64,000 bases of DNA from Chloroflexota bacterium (GTDB lineage: Bacteria; Chloroflexota; Anaerolineae; Promineifilales; Promineifilaceae), in NCBI GenBank assembly GCA_022616275.1, contig JAKEFB010000061.1, positions 49,712-113,711 of the forward strand. The letters run 5' to 3'. A program made the translations under genes and the position numbers. A model generated the notes under the pieces. That model worked only from the letters and a program-made list of their open reading frames with translations, searched no databases and was not told the DNA's origin. Shown piece after piece: positions 1 to 8,386 of the stretch. Numbering within the stretch: the first letter of the stretch is position 1; each line of letters starts with the position of its first letter.

Positions 1-2
1 TG

Positions 3-281
3 GAGAGTCTGCGCCAGATGAGCCACAACCCCGGACCGATGCTGCGCCTGCCGCTGGCCGCGGCCTTGCCGATGGCTCACCAGGCCAATACCATTACCTT
101 TGTGCCCCGCCGCCTGCTGAGCGCCTCCGACCTGGCCGAAGTCCACGTGCCGGAGCTATCCTTTCCCTGGGACGTGGCCCTGATGACCCGGCCGGCCCGC
201 TCCCTGACCCCGCTGGAGGAAGAGTTTGTCGCCATCGTCTCGGCCGCCTGGCAGAGCAGCCGGCCGGTAGGAGAAAGATGA
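3..281 (+). CDS. C-terminal part of a LysR-type transcriptional regulator (5' end outside window)
   Basis: The frame is open from the first bases and ends in TGA at 279-281. The last 30 or so residues (HVPELSFPWD, then ALMTRPARSL and TPLEEEFVAI) have the shape of the end of a LysR substrate-binding domain: a final beta strand, an Arg-containing loop, then a Leu-Thr/Ser-Pro helix. LysR proteins are cytoplasmic DNA-binding regulators that respond to a small ligand. The DNA-binding half is not in the window, so the target and ligand cannot be named. A strong hairpin overlaps the stop codon. An alternative is another periplasmic-binding-fold protein; I favour LysR moderately. Confidence 0.55.
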   Translation, partial: ESLRQMSHNPGPMLRLPLAAALPMAHQANTITFVPRRLLSASDLAEVHVPELSFPWDVALMTRPARSLTPLEEEFVAIVSAAWQSSRPVGER

Positions 282-321
282 AAGCGTCAGGAAGGCCAGT
301 GCTGGCCTTCCTGGCGCTTTC
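280..321 (+). terminator. Hairpin terminator overlapping the upstream stop codon
   Basis: A stem of about 19-20 bp (280-299 with 302-321, one G-T pair) closes on a very short loop and is followed by a short T-containing run, TCTTATAAT. It begins inside the TGA of the LysR-like gene, so it probably terminates that transcript. It also argues against starting the next gene at 278, where the start codon would sit in the stem. Confidence 0.65.
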
Positions 322-352
322 TCTTATAATCTGCCAGTTCCTGTTAATGTGC

Positions 353-1045
353 ATGAAGCTAACGGTCATCATTCCTATCTACAACGAGGCTTCCACTCTG
401 GCCCCGCTGCTGGCTCGTGTCGAAGCTGTCCCGGTGGACAAAGAAATCCTGGTCGTGGACGATGGTTCGGACGATGCCACCAAAGAGGTGCTCCGCCAGG
501 CCGTCACTGGCGAGACCCGGCTGATTACCCATGCCGAAAATCGGGGCAAGGGCACGGCCATCCGCACCGCTCTGGCCGAGGCCAGCGGCGACGTGGTCAT
601 TATCCAGGACGCCGACCTGGAATATTTCCCTGAGGATTACGTCCGGCTCCTGGAGATGTACGAAAAGAATCAGGCTCGGGCGGTGTACGGCGTACGCGAC
701 CTCAGCCACCGTTCCTGGCTGATGCGCTGGGGCAATAAGGCTATGACCCTGGCTACCAATCTCCTGTACGGCTATCGCCTGCGGGACATGGAGACCTGTT
801 ACAAGCTCGTTGACCGCCGGTTGTTCCAGTCGCTAGAACTGCAAAGCCGGCGCTTTGAGATTGAGGCCGAAATTACGGCCAAGCTACTGCGATTGGGGGT
901 GAAGATCCTGGAAACGCCCATCCGCTACGAGCACCGCGAAGAGGGCAAGAAGCTGACCCCCTGGGACGGTTTCCCCACCCTGGCCAAACTGCTTGAATGT
1001 CGCTTCTGGCGGCCGGGGCAAAATAGTAATTCAGTAATTGGGTAA
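353..1045 (+). CDS. Family 2 glycosyltransferase, dolichyl-phosphate-mannose synthase-like
   Basis: The 230-residue protein begins MKLTVIIPIYNEAS, the classic GT2 opening beta strand and loop that bind the nucleotide sugar. VVDDGSDD follows at about 34-41 and the metal-binding DxD (DAD) at 86-88. Helices around the RFEIEAEI segment match the DPM1/polyprenyl-phosphate glycosyltransferase group, which moves a sugar onto a lipid carrier at the cytoplasmic membrane. No C-terminal membrane helices are present, as in the soluble DPM1 type. I start at the ATG at 353 rather than 278 because the upstream frame runs through a terminator hairpin, the family N-terminus fits at 353, and a TATAAT box lies at 325-330. 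No clear Shine-Dalgarno sequence is visible. Confidence 0.85.
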   Translation: MKLTVIIPIYNEASTLAPLLARVEAVPVDKEILVVDDGSDDATKEVLRQAVTGETRLITHAENRGKGTAIRTALAEASGDVVIIQDADLEYFPEDYVRLLEMYEKNQARAVYGVRDLSHRSWLMRWGNKAMTLATNLLYGYRLRDMETCYKLVDRRLFQSLELQSRRFEIEAEITAKLLRLGVKILETPIRYEHREEGKKLTPWDGFPTLAKLLECRFWRPGQNSNSVIG

Positions 1046-1048
1046 GAG

Positions 1049-1099
1049 GAGATTAGAGATTGGAGAATTGGAGATTGCCAATCTCCAATCTCCAATCTC
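1049..1099. repeat. Inverted heptamer repeats between convergent genes
   Basis: GAGATTA, GAGATTG, GAGA(A)TTG and GAGATTG are followed by CAATCTC three times. The two halves can form a stem of about 23 bp. It sits between the convergent glycosyltransferase and vWA genes and could stop transcription from both sides. The same heptamer recurs at 3564-3591. Confidence 0.7.
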
Positions 1100-1103
1100 T
1101 GAA

Positions 1104-3476
1104 TTAAGCTTTAAACGGCCGCCGCCGGCCGGCGATTATCACCAGGCCAAAGGCCAGCAGGGGCATGACCATAGCCGAGGCGCACAGGCCGCTGCTGGGC
1201 TCGTTGGCGTTGCCCGGCTCGTTGCCGTTGCCGGAGGGGCCTTCCTGGGGAGGCTGGCCCTGGTTGTTGCCGGTGGGCACGACCTCAGTCGGCCGTATTT
1301 CGGGGAGAGTCACCGTTTCCTGGCCTTCGCCTTCCACCACCAGATAAGCCTGGCCTTCGTAGACCACCAGCACCCGCTGGCCTAGCGCCAGGTATTGGCC
1401 CAGCTCCGGCGCGGCCGAAAGCAACTCAAAGTAGGCGTCGCTGGCAAAGCCAACCTGCTGGGGGGTCATCGTGTCGGCGTTGTAGGCCGTGTCCATCCAT
1501 ATCCCGTCGCGCAGGACGAAGGTCTTGTTACCTACCAGCCGCACGACTTCGTTGACCGCTACCGCCTGCCCATTGCTGGTGACGACCGTGGTTTCTGGCG
1601 CAGCCGCCAGTGGCGCTTCGGCCGCCGCCAGTTCGCCTTCGTCGGCCGCCCGATCCACGGCCACACCGCCACTCACTTCGGCCGGGAGCCCAAACGCTTC
1701 ACCCGCTTCCTCGATGATAATTTGCTGGCCGCTCTGGGTGAAGATGTCATCCTCCTCGATCAGGTAGCTGGTGTAGGGGGTGATGATGCCGTAGCGGATA
1801 CTCAGGTTAACCACGCTTTGGACCAGCTCCGGGTTTTCCCCTTGCAGGCGGATCTGGGTCAGCAGGTGGCCGATGGCCCGCGTCGCCCACAGCCGGGGAA
1901 TGAAGTCGTCGCCGCCGCTGCTGCGGAAGAAGTTGTCTTCGTAGACGAAGGTCTGTTCCTCGCCGTTGACCTCGCCGGTGAGGGTAATGGTCGCCGGGCC
2001 GCCCTCGCGGTAGCGGCCGGTCAGGACCAGTTGCGTCCCGGCAAAAAGGTCGGGCAGCGTTTGCGGGTACTGTTGCTCGGCGATGATGTCGCCAAAGTCC
2101 AGGCTGATGTTGGCCAGGACCGGCGTGCTGACCTTGGCGTAAAAGCCGCTGACGGCCTCGTCAATCTGCTGGCCCGGCCGGACGTAGGTGGACGTGCCGC
2201 CGTGGTTTTGGACCAGGCTGTCTAACAGGAAGGTGTCCACGTCGTCGCCCACACCAAAGGCAAAGATGCGGACGTTGTCCGGCGTCTGCTGCTCGACGGC
2301 GTCCAGTAGCATGGCGCTGTCGGTGATACCTTCCGTGGCCAGGCCGTCGGTCAGGAAGAGGATGGTTGTCGGCCGTTCGCTGTCGGCCAGGACCACGCCT
2401 TCTAGCAGCGCCTGGCTGATGTTGGTGCCGCCAATCGCTTCCAGGCTGTTAATGAAGCTCTGGTAATTGCCAGGGGCTTCGGCCGGTACCAATTCTTCGG
2501 CGTAGCGCCGCACCCCGGTGCTGAAGTCTATGACGTTGAAGCGATCCTGGGGATTCAGGTTGTCCACGACGAAGAGGGCCGCCTCTTTGGCCTGGTCCAT
2601 CTTCTCGCCGTGCATGCTGCCGGAAGTATCAATGACCAGGATCACGTCTTTGGCCACGACCTGGTTCGGGTCTACTTCTACCGTGGGCGCGACCAATAGC
2701 AGGAAGAAACCATCTTCGTCCGGCTCTTTGTAGCTGAGCAGGCTCAGGCCGATCGCTTCCGGCGAGACGGAGTAATACAGCTCGAAGTCGGTATCGGCCT
2801 GGACGCTGGCCGCCTCGTAGCCGGCCACGGCCCGGAAATCGCCGTCGCGGTCAATCGCCACCTGGTGGCTGGGCGAGTAAATGGCCCGGATCTCCTCGTC
2901 GGAGACGACCTCGACGCGAATGCTCTGGTTGTCCAGGGGCGTGTTGGTATACAGCTCGGTGGACTGGGGGTAGACGTAGTGGATGAGGCCACCTTCGGCC
3001 GGCAACACCTGGCTGTACTCAATCTCGATGCGCCGCTCGTCGTGGGGCGGGATGGGGAAGACGTTGGCCTGGATGGCGCTGCTGCCGATGTATTCCAGCA
3101 GGGCGGGGTCGCGCAACTGGCGGACGATCTCGTCGTAAATCTGGCGGGCCTCGTCGGCTTCCAGGATTTTGGCTTCAATCGGCTGGCCGTTGACCCACAT
3201 CGTCAACTGGCTCACCGCCGCCCCGGCCGGCAGCGGGAACAGGTAAACGCCTTCCAGCACCCAGTCGTTGTCGTTGACGAACAACTGGTCAATGTGGGTG
3301 GTGGCGACCTGGTCTTCAATGGTTACGTCCACCCGCTGGTACTCGATGGTCAGACCCTCAAAGTTCCATTGGGGCGGGATAACAATCGGGGGTTCTGGTT
3401 CCTGGGCTGCGGCCGGCAGGGCCAGGGTCAATAGAAACAGGGTGAACAAAATGAGCCAAACGCGTCTCTTCTTCAT
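1104..3476 (-). CDS. Secreted VIT/von Willebrand A domain protein with C-terminal membrane anchor
   Basis: The 790-residue protein has a signal peptide (about 1-24, Lys/Arg then a hydrophobic run ending AAA), a VIT domain (about 35-165) and a vWA domain with a MIDAS motif DTSGS at 283-287, the order found in inter-alpha-trypsin inhibitor heavy chains and their bacterial relatives. vWA domains bind ligands through a divalent metal; VIT-vWA proteins act in surface adhesion. After a Pro/Gly/Asn-rich linker the C-terminus reads GLC, then a hydrophobic helix, then GRRRP, the tripartite layout of a protein-sorting tail with a conserved Cys. GGAGGT lies 7 bases before the ATG. It appears monocistronic. 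Confidence 0.85.
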   Translation of the reverse strand: MKKRRVWLILFTLFLLTLALPAAAQEPEPPIVIPPQWNFEGLTIEYQRVDVTIEDQVATTHIDQLFVNDNDWVLEGVYLFPLPAGAAVSQLTMWVNGQPIEAKILEADEARQIYDEIVRQLRDPALLEYIGSSAIQANVFPIPPHDERRIEIEYSQVLPAEGGLIHYVYPQSTELYTNTPLDNQSIRVEVVSDEEIRAIYSPSHQVAIDRDGDFRAVAGYEAASVQADTDFELYYSVSPEAIGLSLLSYKEPDEDGFFLLLVAPTVEVDPNQVVAKDVILVIDTSGSMHGEKMDQAKEAALFVVDNLNPQDRFNVIDFSTGVRRYAEELVPAEAPGNYQSFINSLEAIGGTNISQALLEGVVLADSERPTTILFLTDGLATEGITDSAMLLDAVEQQTPDNVRIFAFGVGDDVDTFLLDSLVQNHGGTSTYVRPGQQIDEAVSGFYAKVSTPVLANISLDFGDIIAEQQYPQTLPDLFAGTQLVLTGRYREGGPATITLTGEVNGEEQTFVYEDNFFRSSGGDDFIPRLWATRAIGHLLTQIRLQGENPELVQSVVNLSIRYGIITPYTSYLIEEDDIFTQSGQQIIIEEAGEAFGLPAEVSGGVAVDRAADEGELAAAEAPLAAAPETTVVTSNGQAVAVNEVVRLVGNKTFVLRDGIWMDTAYNADTMTPQQVGFASDAYFELLSAAPELGQYLALGQRVLVVYEGQAYLVVEGEGQETVTLPEIRPTEVVPTGNNQGQPPQEGPSGNGNEPGNANEPSSGLCASAMVMPLLAFGLVIIAGRRRPFKA

Positions 3477-3563
3477 GGTTATACCTCCAGAAATAATGGG
3501 TTGGCCGCTCTTTTCATCTTAGAGACGCGATGGGGGGGAGAAATGTTCCCGGCTGCGGTTTTG

Positions 3564-3591
3564 GAGATTGGAGATTAGAGATTGGAGATTG
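3564..3591. repeat. Heptanucleotide tandem repeat (GAGATTG)4
   Basis: Four uninterrupted 7-bp units: GAGATTG, GAGATTA, GAGATTG, GAGATTG. The unit is shared with the repeat at 1049-1099, so two copies bracket the vWA gene. Confidence 0.8.
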
Positions 3592-3676
3592 CTTTGGCAA
3601 TCACACGGGGCTCGATAGGGTTCGGTTGGTGGTCAAATTGGCAGTAAAATTGTTTACAAGGAGAATGAAATTACAG

Positions 3677-4099
3677 CTATTTTCTATCCAGGTATTCCAC
3701 GATAAAAGTTTTGTACTGGTCAAAATCGCCCAGATTGCTTTGCAGGATGCCATACAGGGTATTCATATCTACATCCCAGTACAAATGGACGAGGCGATTG
3801 CGCATACGAACCATATTATGAACAGTAGGCAGGAAGCTGGCATCAACAACCCCATTTTCTACCAGTACGCTAAAACTATCAACATAGGATTGAGGAGCAC
3901 GGAAGCCCTCATCAGCAATAATGTGATTGGCTGCGTCAATACAGCATTCAATGGCGATGTGCAAATAGTATTTGACTGCTCCCTGTTTCACCAGATCGTT
4001 AGCCAATTCTTCTATTCCAGAAGCAGCCAACAGGTGTAGCTGTTCAAGGTATATATCCAGGTTACGAAAGATGCCTTCGATTATAGTGGGATCGGCCAT
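3677..4099 (-). CDS. hepT: HepT-like HEPN ribonuclease toxin (DUF86)
   Basis: This 140-residue all-helical protein ends its catalytic helix with RNRLVHLY at 100-107. That is the Rx4HxY motif of HepT toxins: Arg and His cut RNA, and the Tyr is the residue that the partner MntA modifies with AMP. Length and motif position fit the family. It starts 3 bases after the stop of the nucleotidyltransferase gene, in the antitoxin-then-toxin order typical of mntA-hepT operons. The motif is intact, so the toxin should be active if expressed. Such pairs serve in plasmid or island stabilisation and phage defence; which applies here is not visible. Confidence 0.88.
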   Translation of the reverse strand: MADPTIIEGIFRNLDIYLEQLHLLAASGIEELANDLVKQGAVKYYLHIAIECCIDAANHIIADEGFRAPQSYVDSFSVLVENGVVDASFLPTVHNMVRMRNRLVHLYWDVDMNTLYGILQSNLGDFDQYKTFIVEYLDRK

Positions 4100-4102
4100 C
4101 GG

Positions 4103-4546
4103 TTATTGTTTCGGCAAGTTGGTTCTTTGGCGGGCGAAATAGGCTTTTCTCATCATTTCCAGTACAGGTTGGAAATCAAAGTAAAGTTTGCGAGTATATA
4201 CCTCGTATTCCACACGGAAATCATCATCTCTGGAGTATAAAAGTTTCCCCTTAGTGAGCACTTTACCCTGGACGGCCAGGGGGGCGTCGTTGAGGACGCG
4301 GACGTCCGGCTCAAGGGGTCTCAGGTGCGGTTCAAGTTCCGCTTCAATGGTCAGGGACAGCATCAGTTGCTCGTACTTGCTTAACCCGTGGTCCGGTTTC
4401 AAGACCAGGGCAATGTCCACGTCGCTAAAGGGCGTGGTCCGGCCGCTGGCCATCGAACCAAACAGGTAGGCAATCATCACCGGCCGCTCACCCAGGAGGG
4501 CCGGTAGGATTTGTTTCAACTGCCGGGTTAAATCCTCTGGATTCAT
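4103..4546 (-). CDS. mntA: MntA-like minimal nucleotidyltransferase antitoxin
   Basis: The 147-residue protein contains the MNT signature GSx10DxD, with Gly30-Ser31 and Asp42/Asp44 as nucleotide and metal ligands. In the characterised pairs this enzyme adds AMP groups to a Tyr of HepT and so silences it. I start at the ATG at 4546, with AAGG about 9 bases upstream. A longer in-frame start at 4630 would run through a palindromic repeat (4596-4638) and adds residues with no family counterpart. HepT follows after 3 bases, which suggests coupled translation. Confidence 0.88.
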   Translation of the reverse strand: MNPEDLTRQLKQILPALLGERPVMIAYLFGSMASGRTTPFSDVDIALVLKPDHGLSKYEQLMLSLTIEAELEPHLRPLEPDVRVLNDAPLAVQGKVLTKGKLLYSRDDDFRVEYEVYTRKLYFDFQPVLEMMRKAYFARQRTNLPKQ

Positions 4547-4595
4547 AACTTTCAACCTTGCCCGGATTATACAACCATTCATCCCTGTGCTAAAC

Positions 4596-4638
4596 CCCGT
4601 AGGTTTCCGAGGGCACGCTTCGTGCCCCAACCTACGGG
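4596..4638. repeat. Palindromic intergenic element upstream of mntA-hepT
   Basis: Outer arms CCCGTAGGTT (4596-4605) and AACCTACGGG (4629-4638), inner arms GGGCACG and CGTGCCC around a CTT loop. It has the two-step stem of REP-type elements. It lies about 50 bases upstream of mntA and could act on its leader, or be a neutral repeat. Confidence 0.6.
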
Positions 4639-4747
4639 ATTTCTTCCAGAGCGAATGGCGAGAAACGGCGGCCGTGGGTTAAAATAGCGACCAATCTTTT
4701 GATCCGAAAAATTCGTGGAATTCGCGTCAGAAAAAAGGACGGCATCC

Positions 4748-6772
4748 ATGCCCGATAAACGGCCGGTTGAAGCCGAAGATTTATACCGCTTGCAGATGAT
4801 TTTCGATTGCCAGCTTTCGCCCGACGGACGGCAGGTGGCCTTTGCCGTCCAGCGCATAGACCGGAAGAAGGAGAAGAAGTACGCCAACCTGTGGTTAGCC
4901 CCGGCCGATGGTAGCCCGCCCAGGCAGTTTACCTACGGCGACCAGGCCGACCGCCGGCCGCGCTGGGCGCCGGACGGCCGGCAGATTGCCTTCCTCTCCA
5001 ACCGCCGCGACGAGAAACAACCGCAGTTGTACCTGATTCCCGTGGACGGCGGCGAAGCCCGGCCGCTGACCGACCTGAAAGGGGAGTTTGGCGACTTTAC
5101 CTGGTCGCCCGATAGCCGGCAGCTCGTCTGCGCCTTCCGCAAGAAGGACCAGGAGGAGCTGGAACGGGAAGAAGACCCGGACAGGAAGGAGCTGGGCGTC
5201 GTCGCCCGCCAGATCAGCCGCGTTTTCTACAAGGCCGACGGCGGCCGTTACCACCCCAAAGAACGTTGGCACCTGTGGATCGTTGACGCCCAGAGCGGCC
5301 AGGCCCGCCAGTTGACCGACGGCCCCATTTACGACGAGTTTTCTCCCTGCTGGTCACCCGACGGCCGCTCTATTGCCTATTTCTCCAACCACAGCCCGGA
5401 CCCTGACCTGGAGCCGGACGCAGTGGACGTCTTTATCATCCCGGCCGAAGGGGGCCAGGCGCGCCGGCTGGGGCTGCCGGACGGGCAGAAGGCGCTGCTC
5501 AGTTACTCTCCCGACGGCCGCCACCTGGCCTACGTCGGCTGGCAAGGGCGCGGCGACTGGTGGAAAAACGACAGTTTGTGGCTAGTCCCGGCCGACGGCA
5601 GCAACTTTCCCCGCAACCTGACCGCCCCCTACGACCTCCAGGTGGGCGCGGGCACGTTGGGCGACCTGGCCGAACGGCCGGCAATGCCGCCGGCCTGGTC
5701 GCCGGACGGCCGGACGATTTATTTCCAGGTGGCCCGCCACGGCCAGACGACGCTCAACGCCATTGACGTTGAGAGCGCTGAGCTACGAACGATTGCCGGC
5801 GAAAACGGCGCGGTCGGGGCCTTTAGCCCGGACCAGAACGGCTCGAAAGTGGCTTATTTCTGGGAGCGGATGGCCACGCCGGGCGAATTGTGGCTGAAAG
5901 AACTGGACGGCGACCCGGCGCACCAGCAGCCGCGCCAGCTCACGCACTTCAACGACGACTTGATGGCCGGGCTGGAATTCGGCCAGATAGAAGAAGTCTG
6001 GTTCAAAGGCGGCGACGGCAACGACCTGCAAGGCTGGATTATCACCCCGCCTGGCTTTGATCCGGCCCGGCAATACCCCTCTATCCTGCAAATTCACGGC
6101 GGCCCCTGGCTGCAATACGGCCAGGCGTTTATGCACGAATTTTTCTATCTGGCCGGCCGGGGCTACGTGGTCTATTTCTGCAACCCGCGCGGCGGGCAGG
6201 GGTACGGCGAGGCCCACAGCCAGGCCATTGACGGGGTCTGGGGCACGGCCGACTACGCCGACGTCATGGCCTGGACCGACCTGGTGGCCACGCGCCCTTA
6301 CATTGACAAGGCGCGGATGGGCGTGACCGGCGGCAGCTACGGCGGCTATCTGACGACCTGGATCATCGGCCACACCGGCCGTTTCCAGGCGGCCGTCGTC
6401 CAGCGGGTGGTTAGCAACCCGGTCAGCTTCGTCGGCTCCAGCGACGTGAACTGGCTCTTTTACGACATCTGGGCCGCCGGCCGGGGGCCGTGGGCCGACC
6501 TGGAGACGTACTGGCGGCAGGCGCCCATTGCCTTTATCGGCAATACCAAGACGCCGACGCTGGTTCTGCACAGCGAGCAGGACTGGCGCACCCCCCAGGA
6601 ACAGGTCGAGCAGCTTTACGTGGCCCTCAAGAAGCTGGGCGTGGAGACGGAGCTGGTGCTCTTCCCCGAGGAAGCCCACGGCCTCTCCCGCGACGGCCGG
6701 ACCGACCGCCGCGTGGCCCGCTTGCAACACATCCTGCGCTGGTTTGACCACCATCTGAAGGGGTCATCGTAA
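4748..6772 (+). CDS. S9 family serine peptidase (acylaminoacyl/dipeptidyl peptidase-like)
   Basis: The 674-residue protein has an N-terminal beta-propeller built from repeated SPDGR-type blades (PD40-like, about 15-370) and a C-terminal alpha/beta-hydrolase domain. The nucleophile motif GGSYGG places Ser at about 530, Asp in SEQDW at about 612 and His in EEAHG at about 644, a complete triad. These enzymes trim short peptides, the propeller limiting substrate size. No signal peptide is visible, so it is probably cytoplasmic. I chose ATG 4748, preceded by AAGGA; an upstream in-frame start at 4715 has no ribosome site. Confidence 0.92.
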   Translation: MPDKRPVEAEDLYRLQMIFDCQLSPDGRQVAFAVQRIDRKKEKKYANLWLAPADGSPPRQFTYGDQADRRPRWAPDGRQIAFLSNRRDEKQPQLYLIPVDGGEARPLTDLKGEFGDFTWSPDSRQLVCAFRKKDQEELEREEDPDRKELGVVARQISRVFYKADGGRYHPKERWHLWIVDAQSGQARQLTDGPIYDEFSPCWSPDGRSIAYFSNHSPDPDLEPDAVDVFIIPAEGGQARRLGLPDGQKALLSYSPDGRHLAYVGWQGRGDWWKNDSLWLVPADGSNFPRNLTAPYDLQVGAGTLGDLAERPAMPPAWSPDGRTIYFQVARHGQTTLNAIDVESAELRTIAGENGAVGAFSPDQNGSKVAYFWERMATPGELWLKELDGDPAHQQPRQLTHFNDDLMAGLEFGQIEEVWFKGGDGNDLQGWIITPPGFDPARQYPSILQIHGGPWLQYGQAFMHEFFYLAGRGYVVYFCNPRGGQGYGEAHSQAIDGVWGTADYADVMAWTDLVATRPYIDKARMGVTGGSYGGYLTTWIIGHTGRFQAAVVQRVVSNPVSFVGSSDVNWLFYDIWAAGRGPWADLETYWRQAPIAFIGNTKTPTLVLHSEQDWRTPQEQVEQLYVALKKLGVETELVLFPEEAHGLSRDGRTDRRVARLQHILRWFDHHLKGSS

Positions 6773-6815
6773 GCGACGGCTCCCACCGTTGAAATGCCTC
6801 TCAGGTATAAGCCCC

Positions 6816-6845
6816 TTGACAGCACCAGCCGGCTTATGCTACACT
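6816..6845 (+). promoter_or_regulatory. Candidate promoter upstream of the ROK regulator
   Basis: TTGACA (6816-6821), 18 bases, then TACACT (6840-6845). A second consensus TATAAT lies at 6860-6865 without a clear -35. The distance to the ROK start is about 125 bases, leaving a long leader with no recognised element. Confidence 0.5.
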
Positions 6846-6971
6846 GTTGCTGACTTTTGTATAATTCTAACAGAAGTCGGCAAGTAACAAGCGGAAGAAA
6901 CAATTTCTACAGTCTTACCGGACCAGGCTAATACAAAAGTGCTTGCAATCAGGTAATACTCTCCAATACTC

Positions 6972-8192
6972 ATGGAGCAGAAAATGCGGGCTATCCGGGC
7001 GCCGTTGACGCTCTCCAGCCCTGAAGGAGAAACCGTGGCTGCCATACGTCGAACAGGACCTCTTTCGCGGGCCGATTTAGAGCAGCAATTGGAGCTTTCG
7101 CGGGCCAGCGTCGCGGCCGTCGTTAACACGCTGCTTTCTCTAAATATCTTGCGCGAAGTCGGCCCGGGCGAGTCACAGGGGGGACGGCCGCCACAATTAT
7201 ACGCCATCAACGGCGCGTTTGGTTACGTGGCCGGCGTTGACGTGGGCGCGACGAGCATAGACCTGGCCCTGGCCGATTTTACCGGCCGCATCCTCGAACG
7301 CCACGACGAGCCGGCCGATGTTCGCGACGATCCCGAACCAATGCTGGAGCACATCGCCGATCTGATCGCCGGGATGGTGGCCAAACAAAACGGCCGCCCG
7401 GATCAGGTCCTGGCCATCGGCATCGGCGTGCCCGGGCCGGTTAAATTTGCCGAAGGGGTCTTAATCGCTCCCCCACTCATGCCCACCTGGGAGTTCTTTC
7501 CCATCAAGGCCTTCATACGCCAGCACTTTCCGGCCGCCAACGTGGTGGTAGACAACGACGTCAACGTCATGGCCATTGGTGAAGCCAGCGCCGGGACCGG
7601 GAAGGGGCTGGACAACTTTATTTTCCTCAAGATCGGCACAGGCATCGGCGCCGGCATCATCGTCAACGGGCACATCTACCGGGGCCACGACGGCGCGGCC
7701 GGCGACGTTGGCCACATCTGCATTGACTACAACGGCCCCATTTGCCATTGCGGCAACGCCGGCTGTTTGGAGATTATGGCCGCTGGTCCAGCCATCGCTG
7801 CCAGAGGCAAAGAAGTGGCCCTGGCCGGCGGCAGCGATTTTCTGCGCAAGCGGCTGGAGGACAACAAAGGCGTTCTCACCGCCCGGGACGTGGCTGAGGC
7901 CGCCAAGGCCGGCGACCGCGCCGCCAACGAGATCGTGCGGGATAGCGGCCGGATGATTGGCGGTATGCTGGCCAGCCTGGTTAACTTTTTCAACCCCCAG
8001 ATGATTTTCATCGGCGGCGGCGTCAGCAACATCGGCTACCGCTTGCTGTCGTCCATTCGCCAGGCGGTTCTGCGCCGCTCCACCGCCTTGTCTACCAGGC
8101 ACTTGCGTATCGAGTTTTCCCAATTGGGCGCCGATGCCGGCGTGACCGGGGCCATCTGGCTGGCGCTGGAGCACGTTTTTGTCGTCGCTTAG
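6972..8192 (+). CDS. ROK-family transcriptional regulator (NagC/XylR type)
   Basis: The 406-residue protein has an N-terminal winged helix-turn-helix (about 15-75, with the recognition segment around LSRASVAAVVNTLL) followed by a sugar-kinase-like ROK domain beginning GVDVGATSIDLALAD. The zinc site CHCGNAGCLE (258-267) is intact. Regulators of this type bind operators and release or tighten on sugar binding. It is transcribed toward the sugar ABC transporter that starts about 195 bases downstream, so that locus is its likely target. The ligand cannot be read from the sequence. Confidence 0.9.
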   Translation: MEQKMRAIRAPLTLSSPEGETVAAIRRTGPLSRADLEQQLELSRASVAAVVNTLLSLNILREVGPGESQGGRPPQLYAINGAFGYVAGVDVGATSIDLALADFTGRILERHDEPADVRDDPEPMLEHIADLIAGMVAKQNGRPDQVLAIGIGVPGPVKFAEGVLIAPPLMPTWEFFPIKAFIRQHFPAANVVVDNDVNVMAIGEASAGTGKGLDNFIFLKIGTGIGAGIIVNGHIYRGHDGAAGDVGHICIDYNGPICHCGNAGCLEIMAAGPAIAARGKEVALAGGSDFLRKRLEDNKGVLTARDVAEAAKAGDRAANEIVRDSGRMIGGMLASLVNFFNPQMIFIGGGVSNIGYRLLSSIRQAVLRRSTALSTRHLRIEFSQLGADAGVTGAIWLALEHVFVVA

Positions 8193-8198
8193 TTTTTG

Positions 8199-8254
8199 AA
8201 CCTCCCGGAGGCTTCGTCCGAAGCAGTGGTCCGATGGGGAGCCGCCGGGAGGTT
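8199..8254 (+). terminator. Hairpin after the ROK gene, AACCTCCCGG arms
   Basis: Arms AACCTCCCGG (8199-8208) and CCGGGAGGTT (8245-8254) enclose a second short stem, GCTTCG/CGAAGC. There is no T-tract after it. The same arm sequence is reused in the SBP-ATPase gap at 9467-9532. It may shape mRNA ends or be a repeat. Confidence 0.5.
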
Positions 8255-8312
8255 AGGCACGAAGGAAAAGGAGGTGTGATGAAGCGAGCCTGGTCAGGTT
8301 CTTAGGAGTTAT

Positions 8313-8339
8313 ATGAGCATGGCTCACCACGATGAATGA
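8313..8339 (+). other. Possible 8-codon leader peptide ending AHHDE
   Basis: GGAGTT followed after a few bases by an ATG opens an 8-codon frame (MSMAHHDE, stop TGA) upstream of the SBP gene. A second frame of the same length and ending (MRDAHHDE) with the same ribosome site lies at 39403-39429. The two share CACCACGATGAATGAAAA. It could instead be a dispersed non-coding repeat. Confidence 0.3.
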
Positions 8340-8371
8340 AAAAGCTTATAGCTTATAGCTAACAGCTATTT
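8334..8371 (-). repeat. AGCTATA heptamer repeat element, copy 1
   Basis: Read on the minus strand it is AAATAGCTGTT, then AGCTATA twice, then AGCTTTTTCATTC. The same element of about 40 bp occurs at 52970-53013 and 61050-61087. Confidence 0.75.
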
Positions 8372-8386
8372 ACTTTGGAGGAGAAA

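Noticed and set aside
1395-2225. Long plus-strand open frame inside the vWA gene
   Set aside because: Antisense shadow of a high-GC gene; composition is Val/Gly/Arg-rich with no motif, while the minus strand gives a complete VIT-vWA protein.
3530-4039. Plus-strand open frame opposite hepT
   Set aside because: The minus strand carries the intact Rx4HxY toxin; the plus frame has no recognisable pattern and starts in a heptamer repeat.
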